Source of the DNA: Streptomyces endocoffeicus
Lineage (GTDB): Bacteria > Actinomycetota > Actinomycetes > Streptomycetales > Streptomycetaceae
NCBI RefSeq assembly: GCF_016741935.1
Contig: NZ_JAERRG010000029.1
Coordinates: forward strand, 1-64,000
DNA length: 64,000 nucleotides
Direction of reading: 5' to 3'
A program made the position numbers and the translations under genes. Below, piece by piece: positions 33,534 to 42,536 of the stretch (position 1 is its first letter; every line of letters begins with the position of its first letter). A model generated the notes under the pieces. That model made no database searches. It was not told where the DNA came from and saw nothing but the letters and a program-made list of their open reading frames with translations.

Positions 33534-34667
33534 TCACTTGGTGACGACGGCGGCGGCGAGCCGGGAGAGCGGCTCGGCGAGCGCGTTGACCGCGTCGGAC
33601 AGCTTCTTGCGCTGGGACTCCGAGACGGTGTCGTACGAGACGAAGCCATCGCCCTCGCGGTACTGGTCCAGCAGCTTCGTGACGGCCGCGAACTGCTTGT
33701 CCAGGCCCTTGGCCAGCTCCGGGTCGTTCTTGGCCGCCACCGGCTTGAGCAGCTTGTACGAGGTCTCGGCGCCCTCGACGTTGCCCTCGAAGTCCACCAG
33801 GTCGGTGTGGCTGTAGCGCTCCTCCTCACCGGTGACCTTGCCGGTCTGCACCTCGTCCAGCAGCTCCTTGGCGCCGTTGGCCATGCCGGTGGGGGTGATG
33901 TCGGCGGTGCCGACGCGCTTCTGCCAGTCCTTCAGGTCCTTGATGAGCTGGTCGGCGAGGTCATGGTCGGCCGCGGTGATCTTCTTGGTCTGCCACAGGG
34001 ACTTCTCCAGCCGGTGCCAGCCGGTCCACTTCTGGCCCTTCTCCAGGCCGTCCTCGCGCACATCCACCTTGGGGTCGATATCGCCGAAGGACTCGGCGAC
34101 CGGCTCGGTGCGCTCCCAGCCGATGCGCGAGGGGGCGTAGAGCTTCTTGGCGCCCTCGATGTCGTCCTTCTTGACCGCGTCGGCGAACTTCTGGACCGCG
34201 GGCAGCGTGTCGTCGGCCTGCTTCTGGACGTACGTCCGGTACCCGGCCACCGCCTTGTCCAGCCGCGGATCGCGCTGGGGCAGCTTGCCCTTGCCGTCGG
34301 CGGACACCTTCTGGCGGATGCCGTGGCCCTTCATCCCGGGCTTGCAGGCGATCTCGTACGAACCGGCCTTGACCTCGGCATTGATCGAGGTGCTGGTGCC
34401 GGGGCCGATGTTCTCGCGCTCGGTGACGATGCGGTCGCCCGGGGCGTAGACGTAGACCTCGGTGACCTTGGAACCCTTGTTCTCCACCGCGAGCTTCACA
34501 TGCCCTGCGGGGAAGGAGGTCTTGGAGACCTCGCACGCGCTGTCGGAGGCGGTGATCTGGATGGCGTCCGAGTCCTTGGCGTCGGACTTCTGGGCGCATC
34601 CGGCGACGGCGGTGATCGTCGTCAGTGCCGATATCGCGGCGACAACGGAGGTGCGAGCGGCTCGCAT
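33534..34667 (-). CDS. efeO: EfeO, iron-binding lipoprotein with cupredoxin and M75 domains
   Basis: A 377-aa lipoprotein (lipobox VAGC at residues 21-24). The N-terminal cupredoxin-like domain runs to about residue 120 (SFPAGHVKLAVENKGSKVTE). A helical M75-peptidase-like domain follows, with the HxxE metal motif in GWHRLEKSLW near residue 220. It captures periplasm-side iron and hands it to EfeU. It is the first gene of the operon. A good iron box overlaps its promoter, so it should be derepressed under iron limitation. Confidence 0.94.
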   Translation of the reverse strand: MRAARTSVVAAISALTTITAVAGCAQKSDAKDSDAIQITASDSACEVSKTSFPAGHVKLAVENKGSKVTEVYVYAPGDRIVTERENIGPGTSTSINAEVKAGSYEIACKPGMKGHGIRQKVSADGKGKLPQRDPRLDKAVAGYRTYVQKQADDTLPAVQKFADAVKKDDIEGAKKLYAPSRIGWERTEPVAESFGDIDPKVDVREDGLEKGQKWTGWHRLEKSLWQTKKITAADHDLADQLIKDLKDWQKRVGTADITPTGMANGAKELLDEVQTGKVTGEEERYSHTDLVDFEGNVEGAETSYKLLKPVAAKNDPELAKGLDKQFAAVTKLLDQYREGDGFVSYDTVSESQRKKLSDAVNALAEPLSRLAAAVVTK

Positions 34668-34723
34668 ACGGGCTCCAGACGGAATCAGGGCAGGCAGGAC
34701 AGGGCGGACGTGCGGGGGGCGGA

Positions 34724-34742
34724 TAAGGCTGGCCTAACTTAA
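34724..34742 (-). promoter_or_regulatory. Iron box (DmdR1/IdeR type) upstream of efeO
   Basis: On the minus strand the sequence TTAAGTTAGGCCAGCCTTA matches about 14 of 19 positions of the iron box TTAGGTTAGGCTCACCTAA. It lies about 55 bases before the efeO start. It predicts iron-dependent repression of efeOBU. Confidence 0.78.
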
Positions 34743-34953
34743 CTGAGCCTTGCCTGTGTGGATCCTGCGTAAGGTCAAGGAGTGCTCTGCGAATGGCAAA
34801 GGTTTGGCCAAGGTGGCTGATTTGATGCGGTTCGCAGTGTGGGAAGAGTGACGCACGCCTCTTATGGGCGCGGCTCGTCGGATGTCGGCTTCGATGCCGT
34901 CTTTGATGTCTTGTGTGCTCTGGGGCAGCAACGGGCGGGCCGATCGGAAGGCG

Positions 34954-35442
34954 TCAGCGCATCGGGCACGGGATCGTCGGGCGGATGCGGTTCGCGGTGC
35001 ATGCGACGACCTGGACCGAGGCGAAACCAGTACCTCGCAGGTACCACCCGCCGACGACATCGCCGCCCCAGCCGAGCCGGTCATCCGCTGCCGCGAACCA
35101 CTCGGCCTGCTGGGAGGGAGCCTTGTCGTGGTCGGTGAGGAAGGACGGGCTTAAGTCGCTGACCTGGTCTCTGTACCAGGCGGAGGCTTCGTCGGGTGCC
35201 TCGAAGGTGGCTTTGATCATTCTGGCCGGGCGGAGCAGCCAGTGCGGTACCTCCAGCGGGGGCACGTCGCTCGCCATGAAGGCGGGGCTGGCCGCCGCGA
35301 TCTGTTTCCACTCCTGGGGTGAGATGTCCTGTACGACGAGGTGTGGTGGCCGCCGGGCGGACTCGTCGTCGTAGGTGCGGCGCTCTCCGGTCCAGCGGTA
35401 GCAGTGCCAGTGGGCTGGCATGGGTGGGGGCGGAGCGGTCAT
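34954..35442 (-). CDS. Hypothetical protein
   Basis: A 162-aa soluble protein starting at ATG 35442 behind AGGAGG. It is rich in Trp and Asp/Pro, with segments PPHLVVQDISPQEWKQIAA and SAWYRDQVSDLSPSFLTD. No signal peptide, membrane helix or known motif was recognised. It follows a 42-aa small gene on the same strand with 91 bases between. The two may form a unit. Confidence 0.68.
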   Translation of the reverse strand: MTAPPPPMPAHWHCYRWTGERRTYDDESARRPPHLVVQDISPQEWKQIAAASPAFMASDVPPLEVPHWLLRPARMIKATFEAPDEASAWYRDQVSDLSPSFLTDHDKAPSQQAEWFAAADDRLGWGGDVVGGWYLRGTGFASVQVVACTANRIRPTIPCPMR

Positions 35443-35533
35443 CGGAGGTACCTCCTGGTGGTGGGGAGCGGCCCGCCCCCTGGCCGGGCGGAGAGCTGGC
35501 CAGGGGGCGGACTGCTATGGCGCTTGACGCTGG

Positions 35534-35662
35534 TTATCTCGCGTACTGGCGGCCGTCGTCCGAGTCGCCGGGCGTCCCACCGCTCGGTGACGGGGCGTCG
35601 GTGTCCGGCATGGTGTCGCCGTCTTCCGGGTCCTGATGGACGACGGCATGCTGTAATCGCAT
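35534..35662 (-). CDS. Small peptide gene, acidic 42-aa product
   Basis: Starts at ATG 35662 with ACAGGAGAA upstream, a good ribosome binding site. The product begins MRLQHAVVHQDPEDGD and continues with Asp/Pro/Ser/Gly-rich sequence (MPDTDAPSPSGGTPGDSDDG) ending QYAR. There is no Cys. It resembles a RiPP-like or regulatory small protein in composition, but no family was recognised. It lies upstream of a hypothetical gene on the same strand. Confidence 0.5.
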   Translation of the reverse strand: MRLQHAVVHQDPEDGDTMPDTDAPSPSGGTPGDSDDGRQYAR

Positions 35663-35921
35663 GGGGTTCTCCTGTGAGTTCACTCGCGCAGGGGTGTCCC
35701 CGCGCGATGGCGCGGTGCTCGTCCCGGCCACTGGCCTGCAAGCGGGAGCCGGGGCGAGCTCTTCTGAAGGGGGACTCCGGCTTTGCGATCCCCAAATCGG
35801 GGCCGGAGCCTTGCCCTGCGGCGGCTACGCCTGGGCTGTGCCTGCCGCAGGGGGCTTGGAGGGCGGGCCGCTGGGGCCGTCGTCCGGTACGGGGGCCCGG
35901 ACCACCAGCGACCCACCCGGC

Positions 35922-36068
35922 TTATGGCGCGAGGGTGCTCGCGAAGCAGAGGTGGACCGCGAACGCCAGCAGCGCGGGAACCACGCAGAGCATCAGGCTC
36001 ATGCGAGCGGCACGGAAGGCGAGCAGCCCGGTCCGCTCGGCGGTCGACCGCCGACGGCGCCGCGTCAT
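35922..36068 (-). CDS. Small membrane protein
   Basis: A 48-aa product starting ATG 36068 (GAGGAGGG upstream). A basic N-terminus (MTRRRRRSTAERTG) is followed by one membrane helix (MLCVVPALLAFAVHLCF). Its start overlaps the stop of the upstream 60-aa gene as ATGA, implying coupled translation. Function is unknown. Confidence 0.6.
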   Translation of the reverse strand: MTRRRRRSTAERTGLLAFRAARMSLMLCVVPALLAFAVHLCFASTLAP

Positions 36069-36247
36069 GTGCCCTCCTCTGCCCGAGCCAGGCGCGCTGC
36101 CTCCTCGTAGACGCTGAGCAGCCGCTCCCCGGTCGCGCATACGGCGCCGGGCGTCCGGCAGGCCGGGCAACTCGCAGCGTGCTCGATGGCTGCTCGCCAT
36201 GCCTCCTCAGCGTGCAGGGCGACCCCGGTCTGCTCGCCGCCCGCCAT
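36065..36247 (-). CDS. Small cysteine-containing protein
   Basis: A 60-aa product with a CPACRTPGAVC cluster (three Cys) inside an otherwise helical sequence (EEAWRAAIEHAAS, LLSVYEEAARLARAEE). This suggests a small zinc-binding or zinc-ribbon-like protein. It overlaps the downstream membrane-protein gene (ATGA). It lies 85 bases downstream of a GHKL ATPase gene on the same strand. Confidence 0.62.
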   Translation of the reverse strand: MAGGEQTGVALHAEEAWRAAIEHAASCPACRTPGAVCATGERLLSVYEEAARLARAEEGT

Positions 36248-36332
36248 CAGCAGCGCTCCTGCGGCCTGGCCCGGAACGCCGCGTTGGAGCCACGCGGGCG
36301 GCCGTGCTGTGGGCGGTCGACGCTGCGGATGA

Positions 36333-36746
36333 TCAACCGCACTTCAGCTCGCCCCATACCTGCTTGCCCCAGCGGTACCGGTCCGTCCCCCACCGGTCCG
36401 TGAGGGCGTCGACCAACAGCAGCCCCCGGCCCCGGGTGTTGTCGCCGTTGGAGTCCGTCCGCAGGTAGGGGATATCGCGGGACCGGTCCACCACGCCGAG
36501 GCGGACGAACGTCTCGGACGGTCGGGTGACGACGACGCGGATCGACCCCAGACGGGCGTGATCCACGGCGTTGGAGACCAGTTCGGTGATGACCAGCTCG
36601 GCGTCCTCTATCAGGCCCTCCTGTCCCCAGGCGGCCAGTGCGGCCCGCACCAGCTTGCGGGCGGCCTCCGCGCTCTCCGGTACGCGGCGCATGGTCTGGG
36701 AGTACCCGGGGTGCCCCGTGGGGCGAGGTGTAGCGGTCACGGACAT
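36333..36746 (-). CDS. GHKL ATP-binding protein (RsbW-like anti-sigma/kinase)
   Basis: About 137 aa: a stand-alone HATPase_c domain with N-box ELVITELVSNAVDHA and G-boxes GVVDRS and NTRGRGLLLVDAL. Such proteins bind sigma or anti-anti-sigma partners or assist neighbouring HTH regulators. The start ATG 36746 is favoured over an upstream start at 36836 because homologous domains begin near here. It is divergent from the HTH/TPR regulator at 36904, an arrangement often seen in Streptomyces. Confidence 0.88.
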   Translation of the reverse strand: MSVTATPRPTGHPGYSQTMRRVPESAEAARKLVRAALAAWGQEGLIEDAELVITELVSNAVDHARLGSIRVVVTRPSETFVRLGVVDRSRDIPYLRTDSNGDNTRGRGLLLVDALTDRWGTDRYRWGKQVWGELKCG

Positions 36747-36903
36747 CAGGACCTCAGTGAGTGCGAAGTGAGCGGCCTTGTCCGAGTGAACGACGGCTCG
36801 TCGCGCGAGAGGGGGAAATGTCGCCCTGGTACGCACATCGTCCAGCCGGAAATTCTCGGCCGACTCTCCTCACGGAGGGGGCTCGCATCGCTACGGTGGG
36901 TAC

Positions 36904-38163
36904 GTGGAGGGGAACGGAAACCTCATCAGCGCCCTGCGCGAGAGCGGGCTCACCCAGACCGCCCTGGCGGACGCGGTGAACACTCATCTGTACCGCGACG
37001 GCCACGAAGGCACGGTCAGCGACCGGACGGTCCGCAACTGGCTGACCGGAAAGACGCGTTGGCCGCACCCTCGGCAGAGGGCAGCCTTAGAGGCAGTATT
37101 CGGATGTAGTGCCGAAGAACTGGGATTCGTTCCACCAGCCCAAAGATGCCCCGCCACAGAACCGGAGGATCCCGTGAGGCGCAGGAACTTCCTGATGGCC
37201 ACCACCGGTACGACGGCCGCGGTCGCCGTTCCTCTCATCGCACAGCACTCCGTAGGCACCTCCGACGTGATCCGGCTCCGTTCGGGCTTGGACGCCCTGG
37301 TGGCCCTGGATGCCGCGCGGGGAGGCCACGACGAACTGGAGCGCAGGGCCCTTACCGGGGCGGCCGGGGCGCTGGAGAAGCAGAAGCTGGGCGCCTCCCA
37401 GCGCATCCGCCAGCGGCTGTTCAGCGTGGCCGCCGAATACACGTCCATGGCCGCTTGGTCCGCCATCGACGCCAGGCGGACCGACCGGGCCCGGGGCCTG
37501 CTGGACCGGGCGCTCTATCTGGCCGGGGTGGCGAAGGACTCCACCGCCGAGATGGAGGTATGGAACCTGTACGCGATGCTGGCCAGGCAGAGCCGGGAAC
37601 ACACCGAGGCCGTCGACGCCGCCCAGGCGGCTCAACATACCGCGATCGCGCGGCGAGACCCGCTGTTCGCCTCCCTCGCACATGTCCGCGCGGCGCTCGG
37701 TTACTCGAATCTCGGTGATCGGCAGGCCGCCTTACGGTCCCTCGGGTACGCCCACGAGACCCTGGCCAAGGCATCCTTCGACGAGCCTCGGCCGAGCTGG
37801 GTGGCCTTCTACGGGCGCGCCGAACTATCCGCCCTGTCCGCCATCGTCCGGAACCGGATCGGCGAGCCCGCGGCGGCCGAGGCCGACGGTCACCGGGCTC
37901 TGGCGACCATCCCCGAGGGGTTTCGCCGCAATCGGGCCATGACCACGGCGCATCTCGCTCTGACTCAGCTTCACCAGCGGGACATCGACCAGGCGTGCGC
38001 CACTGCTTCCACAGCCTTCGACTTGGTGGCCGGGCACCCGATGCCTGGCCGAATGCGCTCCCTTCTCGGCGACTACCACCGGGACTTGATCACCCTTGCC
38101 CCGGACGCGAGCGTCGCCCGCGAGTGGGCCGACCGCTACCGAACCGAATGGAGCCGCGCGTGA
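36904..38163 (+). CDS. HTH regulator with Tat-like motif and TPR-like C-terminus
   Basis: A 419-aa protein from GTG 36904. N-terminal HTH: ALRESGLTQTALADAVNTH and VSDRTVRNWLTGKTRWPHP (residues about 10-60). A RRRNFLMATTGTTAAVAVPL segment near residue 95 resembles a Tat signal but is internal and common in this family. The rest is TPR-like helices (ARGLLDRALYLAGVAK, LARQSREHTEAVDAAQAA). It probably senses a ligand through the TPR half and regulates nearby genes. The following GNAT gene overlaps its stop (GTGA), so the two are coupled. Confidence 0.87.
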   Translation: MEGNGNLISALRESGLTQTALADAVNTHLYRDGHEGTVSDRTVRNWLTGKTRWPHPRQRAALEAVFGCSAEELGFVPPAQRCPATEPEDPVRRRNFLMATTGTTAAVAVPLIAQHSVGTSDVIRLRSGLDALVALDAARGGHDELERRALTGAAGALEKQKLGASQRIRQRLFSVAAEYTSMAAWSAIDARRTDRARGLLDRALYLAGVAKDSTAEMEVWNLYAMLARQSREHTEAVDAAQAAQHTAIARRDPLFASLAHVRAALGYSNLGDRQAALRSLGYAHETLAKASFDEPRPSWVAFYGRAELSALSAIVRNRIGEPAAAEADGHRALATIPEGFRRNRAMTTAHLALTQLHQRDIDQACATASTAFDLVAGHPMPGRMRSLLGDYHRDLITLAPDASVAREWADRYRTEWSRA

Positions 38164-38687
38164 CCGCCGCAGGGCTGAACGTCCGACACTTCACCCACAC
38201 CGATCTCCCGGAGATCCGCCAAACGCTCATCGACGTACACGCCGACGCCCTCGCGGACGAGATGGACGACCCCTTCAACCAGCGCTTCCCCTGGTTCGTG
38301 GACCACTGGGGCGGCCTCCCTGGGTACTCCTGCGTGATCGCGTACGACGGCGACAAGGCCGTGGGCTTTGCCTACGGCGCTCCGGGCAGCCCTGGTCGCG
38401 AGTGGTGGCGCGAGCACCTCGACCCGGCGCCGGAGAAGCACCGGACCTTCTCGTACTCCGAACTGGCCGTCATCCCGGCGTGGCGGAAGCAGGGCCTGTC
38501 CGAACGGCTGACACGCGCGCTGATGGCAGACCGGGACGAGGATCTCGTGGTCCTGCTCGTGGACACCGAACACCCCCGGGTACAGGCCCTGTACGAGTCC
38601 TGGGGCTTCCGCAAGGTGGGGGAGCGCCAGCCCTTCCCGGACTCCCCGGTCTTCGCCGTCATGCTCACCGAGCTGCCCCTGAAGTAG
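38160..38687 (+). CDS. GNAT-family N-acetyltransferase
   Basis: About 175 aa, starting GTG 38160 and overlapping the regulator stop. The fold is clear: VRHFTHTDLPEIRQTL, then YDGDKAVGFAYGAPGS, SYSELAVIPAWRKQGLSERLTRAL (acetyl-CoA binding, Arg/Lys-x-x-Gly-x-Ser), and the final VQALYESWGFRKVGERQPF. It acetylates an unknown small molecule or protein. An in-frame ATG at 38148 is an alternative start. A strong terminator follows. Confidence 0.9.
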   Translation: MTAAGLNVRHFTHTDLPEIRQTLIDVHADALADEMDDPFNQRFPWFVDHWGGLPGYSCVIAYDGDKAVGFAYGAPGSPGREWWREHLDPAPEKHRTFSYSELAVIPAWRKQGLSERLTRALMADRDEDLVVLLVDTEHPRVQALYESWGFRKVGERQPFPDSPVFAVMLTELPLK

Positions 38688-38709
38688 GCCCAGAACAGGG
38701 AAGGTTGGT

Positions 38710-38738
38710 GCTGGGTTCAGCAGGGTGCTGAGCCCAGC
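38710..38738 (+). terminator. Hairpin terminator after the regulator-GNAT pair
   Basis: GCTGGGTTCAGCA and TGCTGAGCCCAGC form a 13-bp stem with one G-U pair and a GGG loop, 23 bases after the GNAT stop. The rest of the 300-base gap to 38987 shows no gene or other signal. Confidence 0.8.
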
Positions 38739-38987
38739 CTCTGCCGCATTCCTGGAGTACGCTCCCGCCGTTCCTTCTTGGCAATCTTCGCCCGGTGTCA
38801 CTGCTGGATCCATCTACCCAGGAGAGCGCCCGCGCACCGACTGAGGCCCCGATCAGGCCGATCCACCCTGCTGACACCTCTGCTTCCACCGGTAGATCAC
38901 GAGTCCTCGCGGAGAAGGCGGGCGACCTGACGCCGCCATTGCTCGGCAGCCTCCTCTGCTCGCCCCTCAGCTCAGCCCATGGCGAGC

Positions 38988-41900
38988 CTAGGCTTGTCCG
39001 GCTTCCAGGCGGGTGAGGTATTCGGTGGCGGTGGGTGTCTCTGCAGCGCCGATACGTTGGTAGATGGCCACCGCCTCACGGAGGCTGATGATCGCAGCCT
39101 GTGTGTCGGTGTGTGCCTGGCAGCGGGCGATTCCTTCAAGGGCGTGTGCCTCGTCCCGAGGGCTGCTGACTTGACGTGCCAGGCGGAGAGCCTGCTGATA
39201 GGTGTCAAGCGCCCGTTGCGGTTCCCCGGAGCGGGCGAGCAGGACACCTGTGCTGTTCACTGCTTCCGCCTCCCCTTGTGTGTCACCGACCTCCGCGAAT
39301 AAGGCCCGTGACCGGGCCAGGTGATCGGTCGCCGCGGTGAAGTCCCTCAACTCGATCTGTACCAGGCCCAGGTCCTGCAGGGCGTTTGCTTCGCCGTGGC
39401 GGTTGCCGAGGGTGCGGTACAGCTCCAGGGCTTGGCCGGCCAGCTCCCCTGCCCCCGCATAGTCACCCGTCATCCGCCGCACCCAGCCCAGGTGCCGCAG
39501 GGTGTTTGCTTCGCCGAGGCGGACCCGGAGGGTGCGGTACAGCTCCAGGGCTTGGCCGGTCAGTTCGCTCGCCCCCGCATAGTCACCCGTCATCCGCCGC
39601 ACCCAGCCCAGGTGCCGCAGGGTGTTTGCTTCGCCGAGGCGGGCCCGGAGGGTGCGGTACAGCTCCAGGGCTTGGCCGGTCAGTTCGCTCGCCCCCGCAT
39701 AGTCACCCGTCATCCGCCGCACCCAGCCCAGGTCCTGCAGAGTGTTTGCTTCGCCGCGGCGGTCGCCGAGGGTGCGGTACAGCTCCAGGGCTTGGCCGGT
39801 CAGTTCGCTCGCCCCCGCATAGTCACCCGTCATCCGCCGCACCAGGCCCAGGTCCTCCAGGGCGTTTGCTTCGCCGAGGCGGTTGCCGAGGGTGCGGTAC
39901 AGCTCCAGGGCTTGGCCGGCCAGCTCCCCTGCCCCCGCGTGGTCACCCGTCAGGTACCGTACCCGGCCCAGGTCCTGCAGGGTGTTTGCTTCGCCGAGGC
40001 GGGCCCCGAGGGCGCGGTACAGCTCCAGGGCCTGCCCGGCCAGCTCCCCTGCCCCCGCGTGGTCACCCGTCAGGTACCGTACCCGGCCCAGGCTCCACAG
40101 GGTGTTTGCTTCGCCGAGGCGGGCCCCGAGGGTGCGGAACAGCTCCAGGGCCTGCCCGGTCAACTCCCCCGCCCCCGCAAAGTCACCCGTCAGGTACCGC
40201 ACCCGGCCCAGGTCCCGCAGCGCGTTTGCTTCGCCGAGGCGGTCGTTGGTGTGGTGTGCGGTGGTGGCGGCGGTGTGGTGGAGGGTGAGGGCTTGGTCCC
40301 AGGGGCCTTGCTGGCGGAGGTAGGCGGCCATGGCGTGGGCGAGTGGGGTGATGTGGGTGGGTTGGGTGGTGTGGTTGGTGGTGTGGTGGGCGCAGGCGAT
40401 GAGGTTGGGGTGTTCGGTACGCATCCAGGCCAGTGCCTGTTCACGGGTGGTGAGGTCGGGTGCCGCGTCGGGAGCGGTGGTGGGGTGGGTGTGGGGGCGT
40501 GGGGTGTCGTTGAGGTGGTGGTCGGCGGTTTGGGCGGTGTGGGTGTAGTAGGTCAGGAGGCGGTGGGTGGCTTGGGTTCGGGTGTCGGTGGGGTCGTGGG
40601 TGGTGAGGGTGTGGGCGTATTCGCGGAGGAGGTCGTGGAGGCGGTAGCGCCGGGGGGTGGGCTCCTCGATGAGGTGGTCGGTGTAGAGGGTTTCGAGGTG
40701 GCGTCGTGCCTGGGGCAACGGAACGTTGGTGAGGGCGGCGGTGGCGTAGGGGTCGATGTCGGGGCCGGGGTGGAGTCCGAGGTGGCGGAAGAGGTGTTGG
40801 AGGTGGGGCGGGAGGTCTTGGTAGGAGAGGTCGAAGGCGGCGGCGACAGCACGGTCGCTGGCTTCGAGTTCGCCCAGGCGATCCTGGGTGGTGGCGAATT
40901 CGTCGGTGAAGGTGGTGAGGTCCCAGGCGGGGTGATGGGCCAGGCGGGCGGCGAGCAGGGTGATGGCGAGGGGGAGATGGCCGCATAGCCGTACGGCTTC
41001 GGTGACCGCGCTGTGGTCCGTGTCAGTGGGGGTCCGGCGGGCCAGGCGGGTGAAGAGGCGGGCGGCCTGGTCGGGGGGCAGGGTGTCGAGAGGGAGCGGT
41101 TCGGCGCCGTCGAGGGCGATCAGGCGCCGTCGGCTGGTGATCAGGACCAGGGACTGCTGGGAGGCGGGCAGGAGGGGTTCGACCTGGTCCGGGCTGGCGG
41201 CGTTGTCCAGGACCAGCAGCATTCTGAGCCCGGCCAGCCGGTCCCGCCACAGCGCGGCGCGCTCCTCCAGGGTGTTGGGCAGGTTCTGGGGGCTGATGCC
41301 GATGCTGATCAGCAGGGTGGCCAGGACGTCGGCAGGGTCGGCGGGGGGCTGGCCGGCGGTGTGGGCGTGCAGGTCGACGAACCGATGTCCGTCCGGGTAG
41401 CGCTTCGCGAGCTGGTGGGCGGCGTGGGTGACCAGGGCGGTCTTTCCGACCCCGGCCATGCCGTCGACGGTGTGGATGCTGATGACCGGGGCCCGCCCGT
41501 CCTCGGCCGCGCGCAGGAGGCGGTGGAGTTCGCCCTCGCGGCCGGTGAAGGCCGCGATGTCCCGGGGCAGCGTGCTGTGCAGAGCGGCGGGGGCGGGCCG
41601 TGGTGGCGTCTGGTGGGTGGGGCGCTGTGACTGTTGGCGTCGGCCGGTGGCGCGGGCGGTGTGGTAGGCGCGCCAGAGGTGCGTCAGGGTCTCACCGGAG
41701 CCGAAGAACTCGTCGGCCTGGCGGGCGACCGGCTGGGTGGGCGCCTGAGTGCAGCGTTCGAGATGGGTGACGTAGGTCTTGTCGTACCCGAGGCGCTGGG
41801 CCAGGGCGAGTTGGGAGAGTTTCGCGGCGGTGCGCAGCCGGATCAGTTCGGCCGCGAACGCTTCGGCGGCCTGCCGTAGGGGACCGTCCGCGCCCGGGAC

Positions 41901-42062
41901 CGGCACCGAGTTCTCCGGCGCGCGGTCGGGCGGGGGGCTGTGCGGTTCGTCTTCGGGTAATGGAGGGCTGGCGGCTTCGTCTGGCACGGGCCGCAGGTGG
42001 CCGTTCGGCCGGGGTTGGTCCACCGGGCCTTCGTCGTCTGGCGTTGTGCCGGTGGCGTCCAT
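38988..42062 (-). CDS. XRE-STAND NTPase (NB-ARC) with expanded TPR repeats
   Basis: About 1024 aa from ATG 42062 (AAGGGG upstream). Architecture: a Pro/Glu-rich tail (1-60); an XRE helix-turn-helix (about 62-120, RTAAKLSQLALAQRLGYDKT); an NB-ARC NTPase with P-loop GMAGVGKTAL at 201-210, LRMLLVLDNAAS (Walker B region) and LVLITSRRR sensor; a winged-helix region with YRLHDLLREYA; and about ten 40-residue TPR-type repeats (about 605-1005), seven of them nearly identical. Proteins of this type act as AfsR-like regulators or NLR-like immune sensors. The repeats suggest recent expansion of the sensor surface. It is divergent from the DUF397 gene. Confidence 0.92.
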   Translation of the reverse strand: MDATGTTPDDEGPVDQPRPNGHLRPVPDEAASPPLPEDEPHSPPPDRAPENSVPVPGADGPLRQAAEAFAAELIRLRTAAKLSQLALAQRLGYDKTYVTHLERCTQAPTQPVARQADEFFGSGETLTHLWRAYHTARATGRRQQSQRPTHQTPPRPAPAALHSTLPRDIAAFTGREGELHRLLRAAEDGRAPVISIHTVDGMAGVGKTALVTHAAHQLAKRYPDGHRFVDLHAHTAGQPPADPADVLATLLISIGISPQNLPNTLEERAALWRDRLAGLRMLLVLDNAASPDQVEPLLPASQQSLVLITSRRRLIALDGAEPLPLDTLPPDQAARLFTRLARRTPTDTDHSAVTEAVRLCGHLPLAITLLAARLAHHPAWDLTTFTDEFATTQDRLGELEASDRAVAAAFDLSYQDLPPHLQHLFRHLGLHPGPDIDPYATAALTNVPLPQARRHLETLYTDHLIEEPTPRRYRLHDLLREYAHTLTTHDPTDTRTQATHRLLTYYTHTAQTADHHLNDTPRPHTHPTTAPDAAPDLTTREQALAWMRTEHPNLIACAHHTTNHTTQPTHITPLAHAMAAYLRQQGPWDQALTLHHTAATTAHHTNDRLGEANALRDLGRVRYLTGDFAGAGELTGQALELFRTLGARLGEANTLWSLGRVRYLTGDHAGAGELAGQALELYRALGARLGEANTLQDLGRVRYLTGDHAGAGELAGQALELYRTLGNRLGEANALEDLGLVRRMTGDYAGASELTGQALELYRTLGDRRGEANTLQDLGWVRRMTGDYAGASELTGQALELYRTLRARLGEANTLRHLGWVRRMTGDYAGASELTGQALELYRTLRVRLGEANTLRHLGWVRRMTGDYAGAGELAGQALELYRTLGNRHGEANALQDLGLVQIELRDFTAATDHLARSRALFAEVGDTQGEAEAVNSTGVLLARSGEPQRALDTYQQALRLARQVSSPRDEAHALEGIARCQAHTDTQAAIISLREAVAIYQRIGAAETPTATEYLTRLEAGQA
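39361..40240 (-). repeat. 120-bp tandem repeats encoding identical TPR units
   Basis: Seven full units with exact 120-bp period (39361, 39481, 39601, 39721, 39841, 39961, 40081) plus a partial eighth. The copies at 39481 and 39601 differ at one base in 120, showing very recent duplication. Each encodes RLGEANTLRHLGWVRRMTGD-type 40-mers. Confidence 0.95.
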
Positions 42063-42536
42063 GCCGTGCCCCTTACCGTCCAGGTCCCCGTCACGCGCCC
42101 CAGGCGGGGCCGGATCGGCGAACGCGGATTCGGTGCTCGGGGTGGCGTGTCCTTGGCGGACCACCGTTGGACAGCGCACGGGGCGCGTACCAGAAGCGCA
42201 CAGGGGCAAATACCGGAGCGAACCGCCTCTCCCGTCACCGCAGAGCACTCCTGTCCCAGATGTGACCAGAGCACCCGCTGCGCGAGGCTGGGGACCACGT
42301 CCTCGGAGCGGGCTTGCGGCTGTTCCCGGGGCCGCCGCCGTGCCTCTGGCCGAAGGCACTGGGACCGTCTGCGGTCGGCCAGTCTCGCCGGAGCGTGCCT
42401 GGGCTCGTGATGAGTGGTGAGTGAGGGGTGAGTGAGCTCTCCTCACCATGGCCTCACCCATCCGCTCACCGGTGTGCTGAGGACACCGGGGCGCCGCATC
42501 AGGGCGAGCGACCCGTACACGGGGAAGGAGAAGACG
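42063..42536. other. Divergent intergenic region, no gene seen
   Basis: 474 bases between the STAND gene and the DUF397 gene. Short GTGAGTG/GATGAGTG direct repeats occur at about 42411-42440. No convincing promoter hexamers or small gene was recognised. Confidence 0.4.

Noticed and set aside
39361..40240. CRISPR-like regular repeats
   Set aside because: Units are contiguous, 120 bp, in frame with a protein and without spacers.
39321..40988. Repetitive open frame on the plus strand opposite the STAND gene
   Set aside because: Its repeats are the antisense of the TPR units; no own start signal or known domain.
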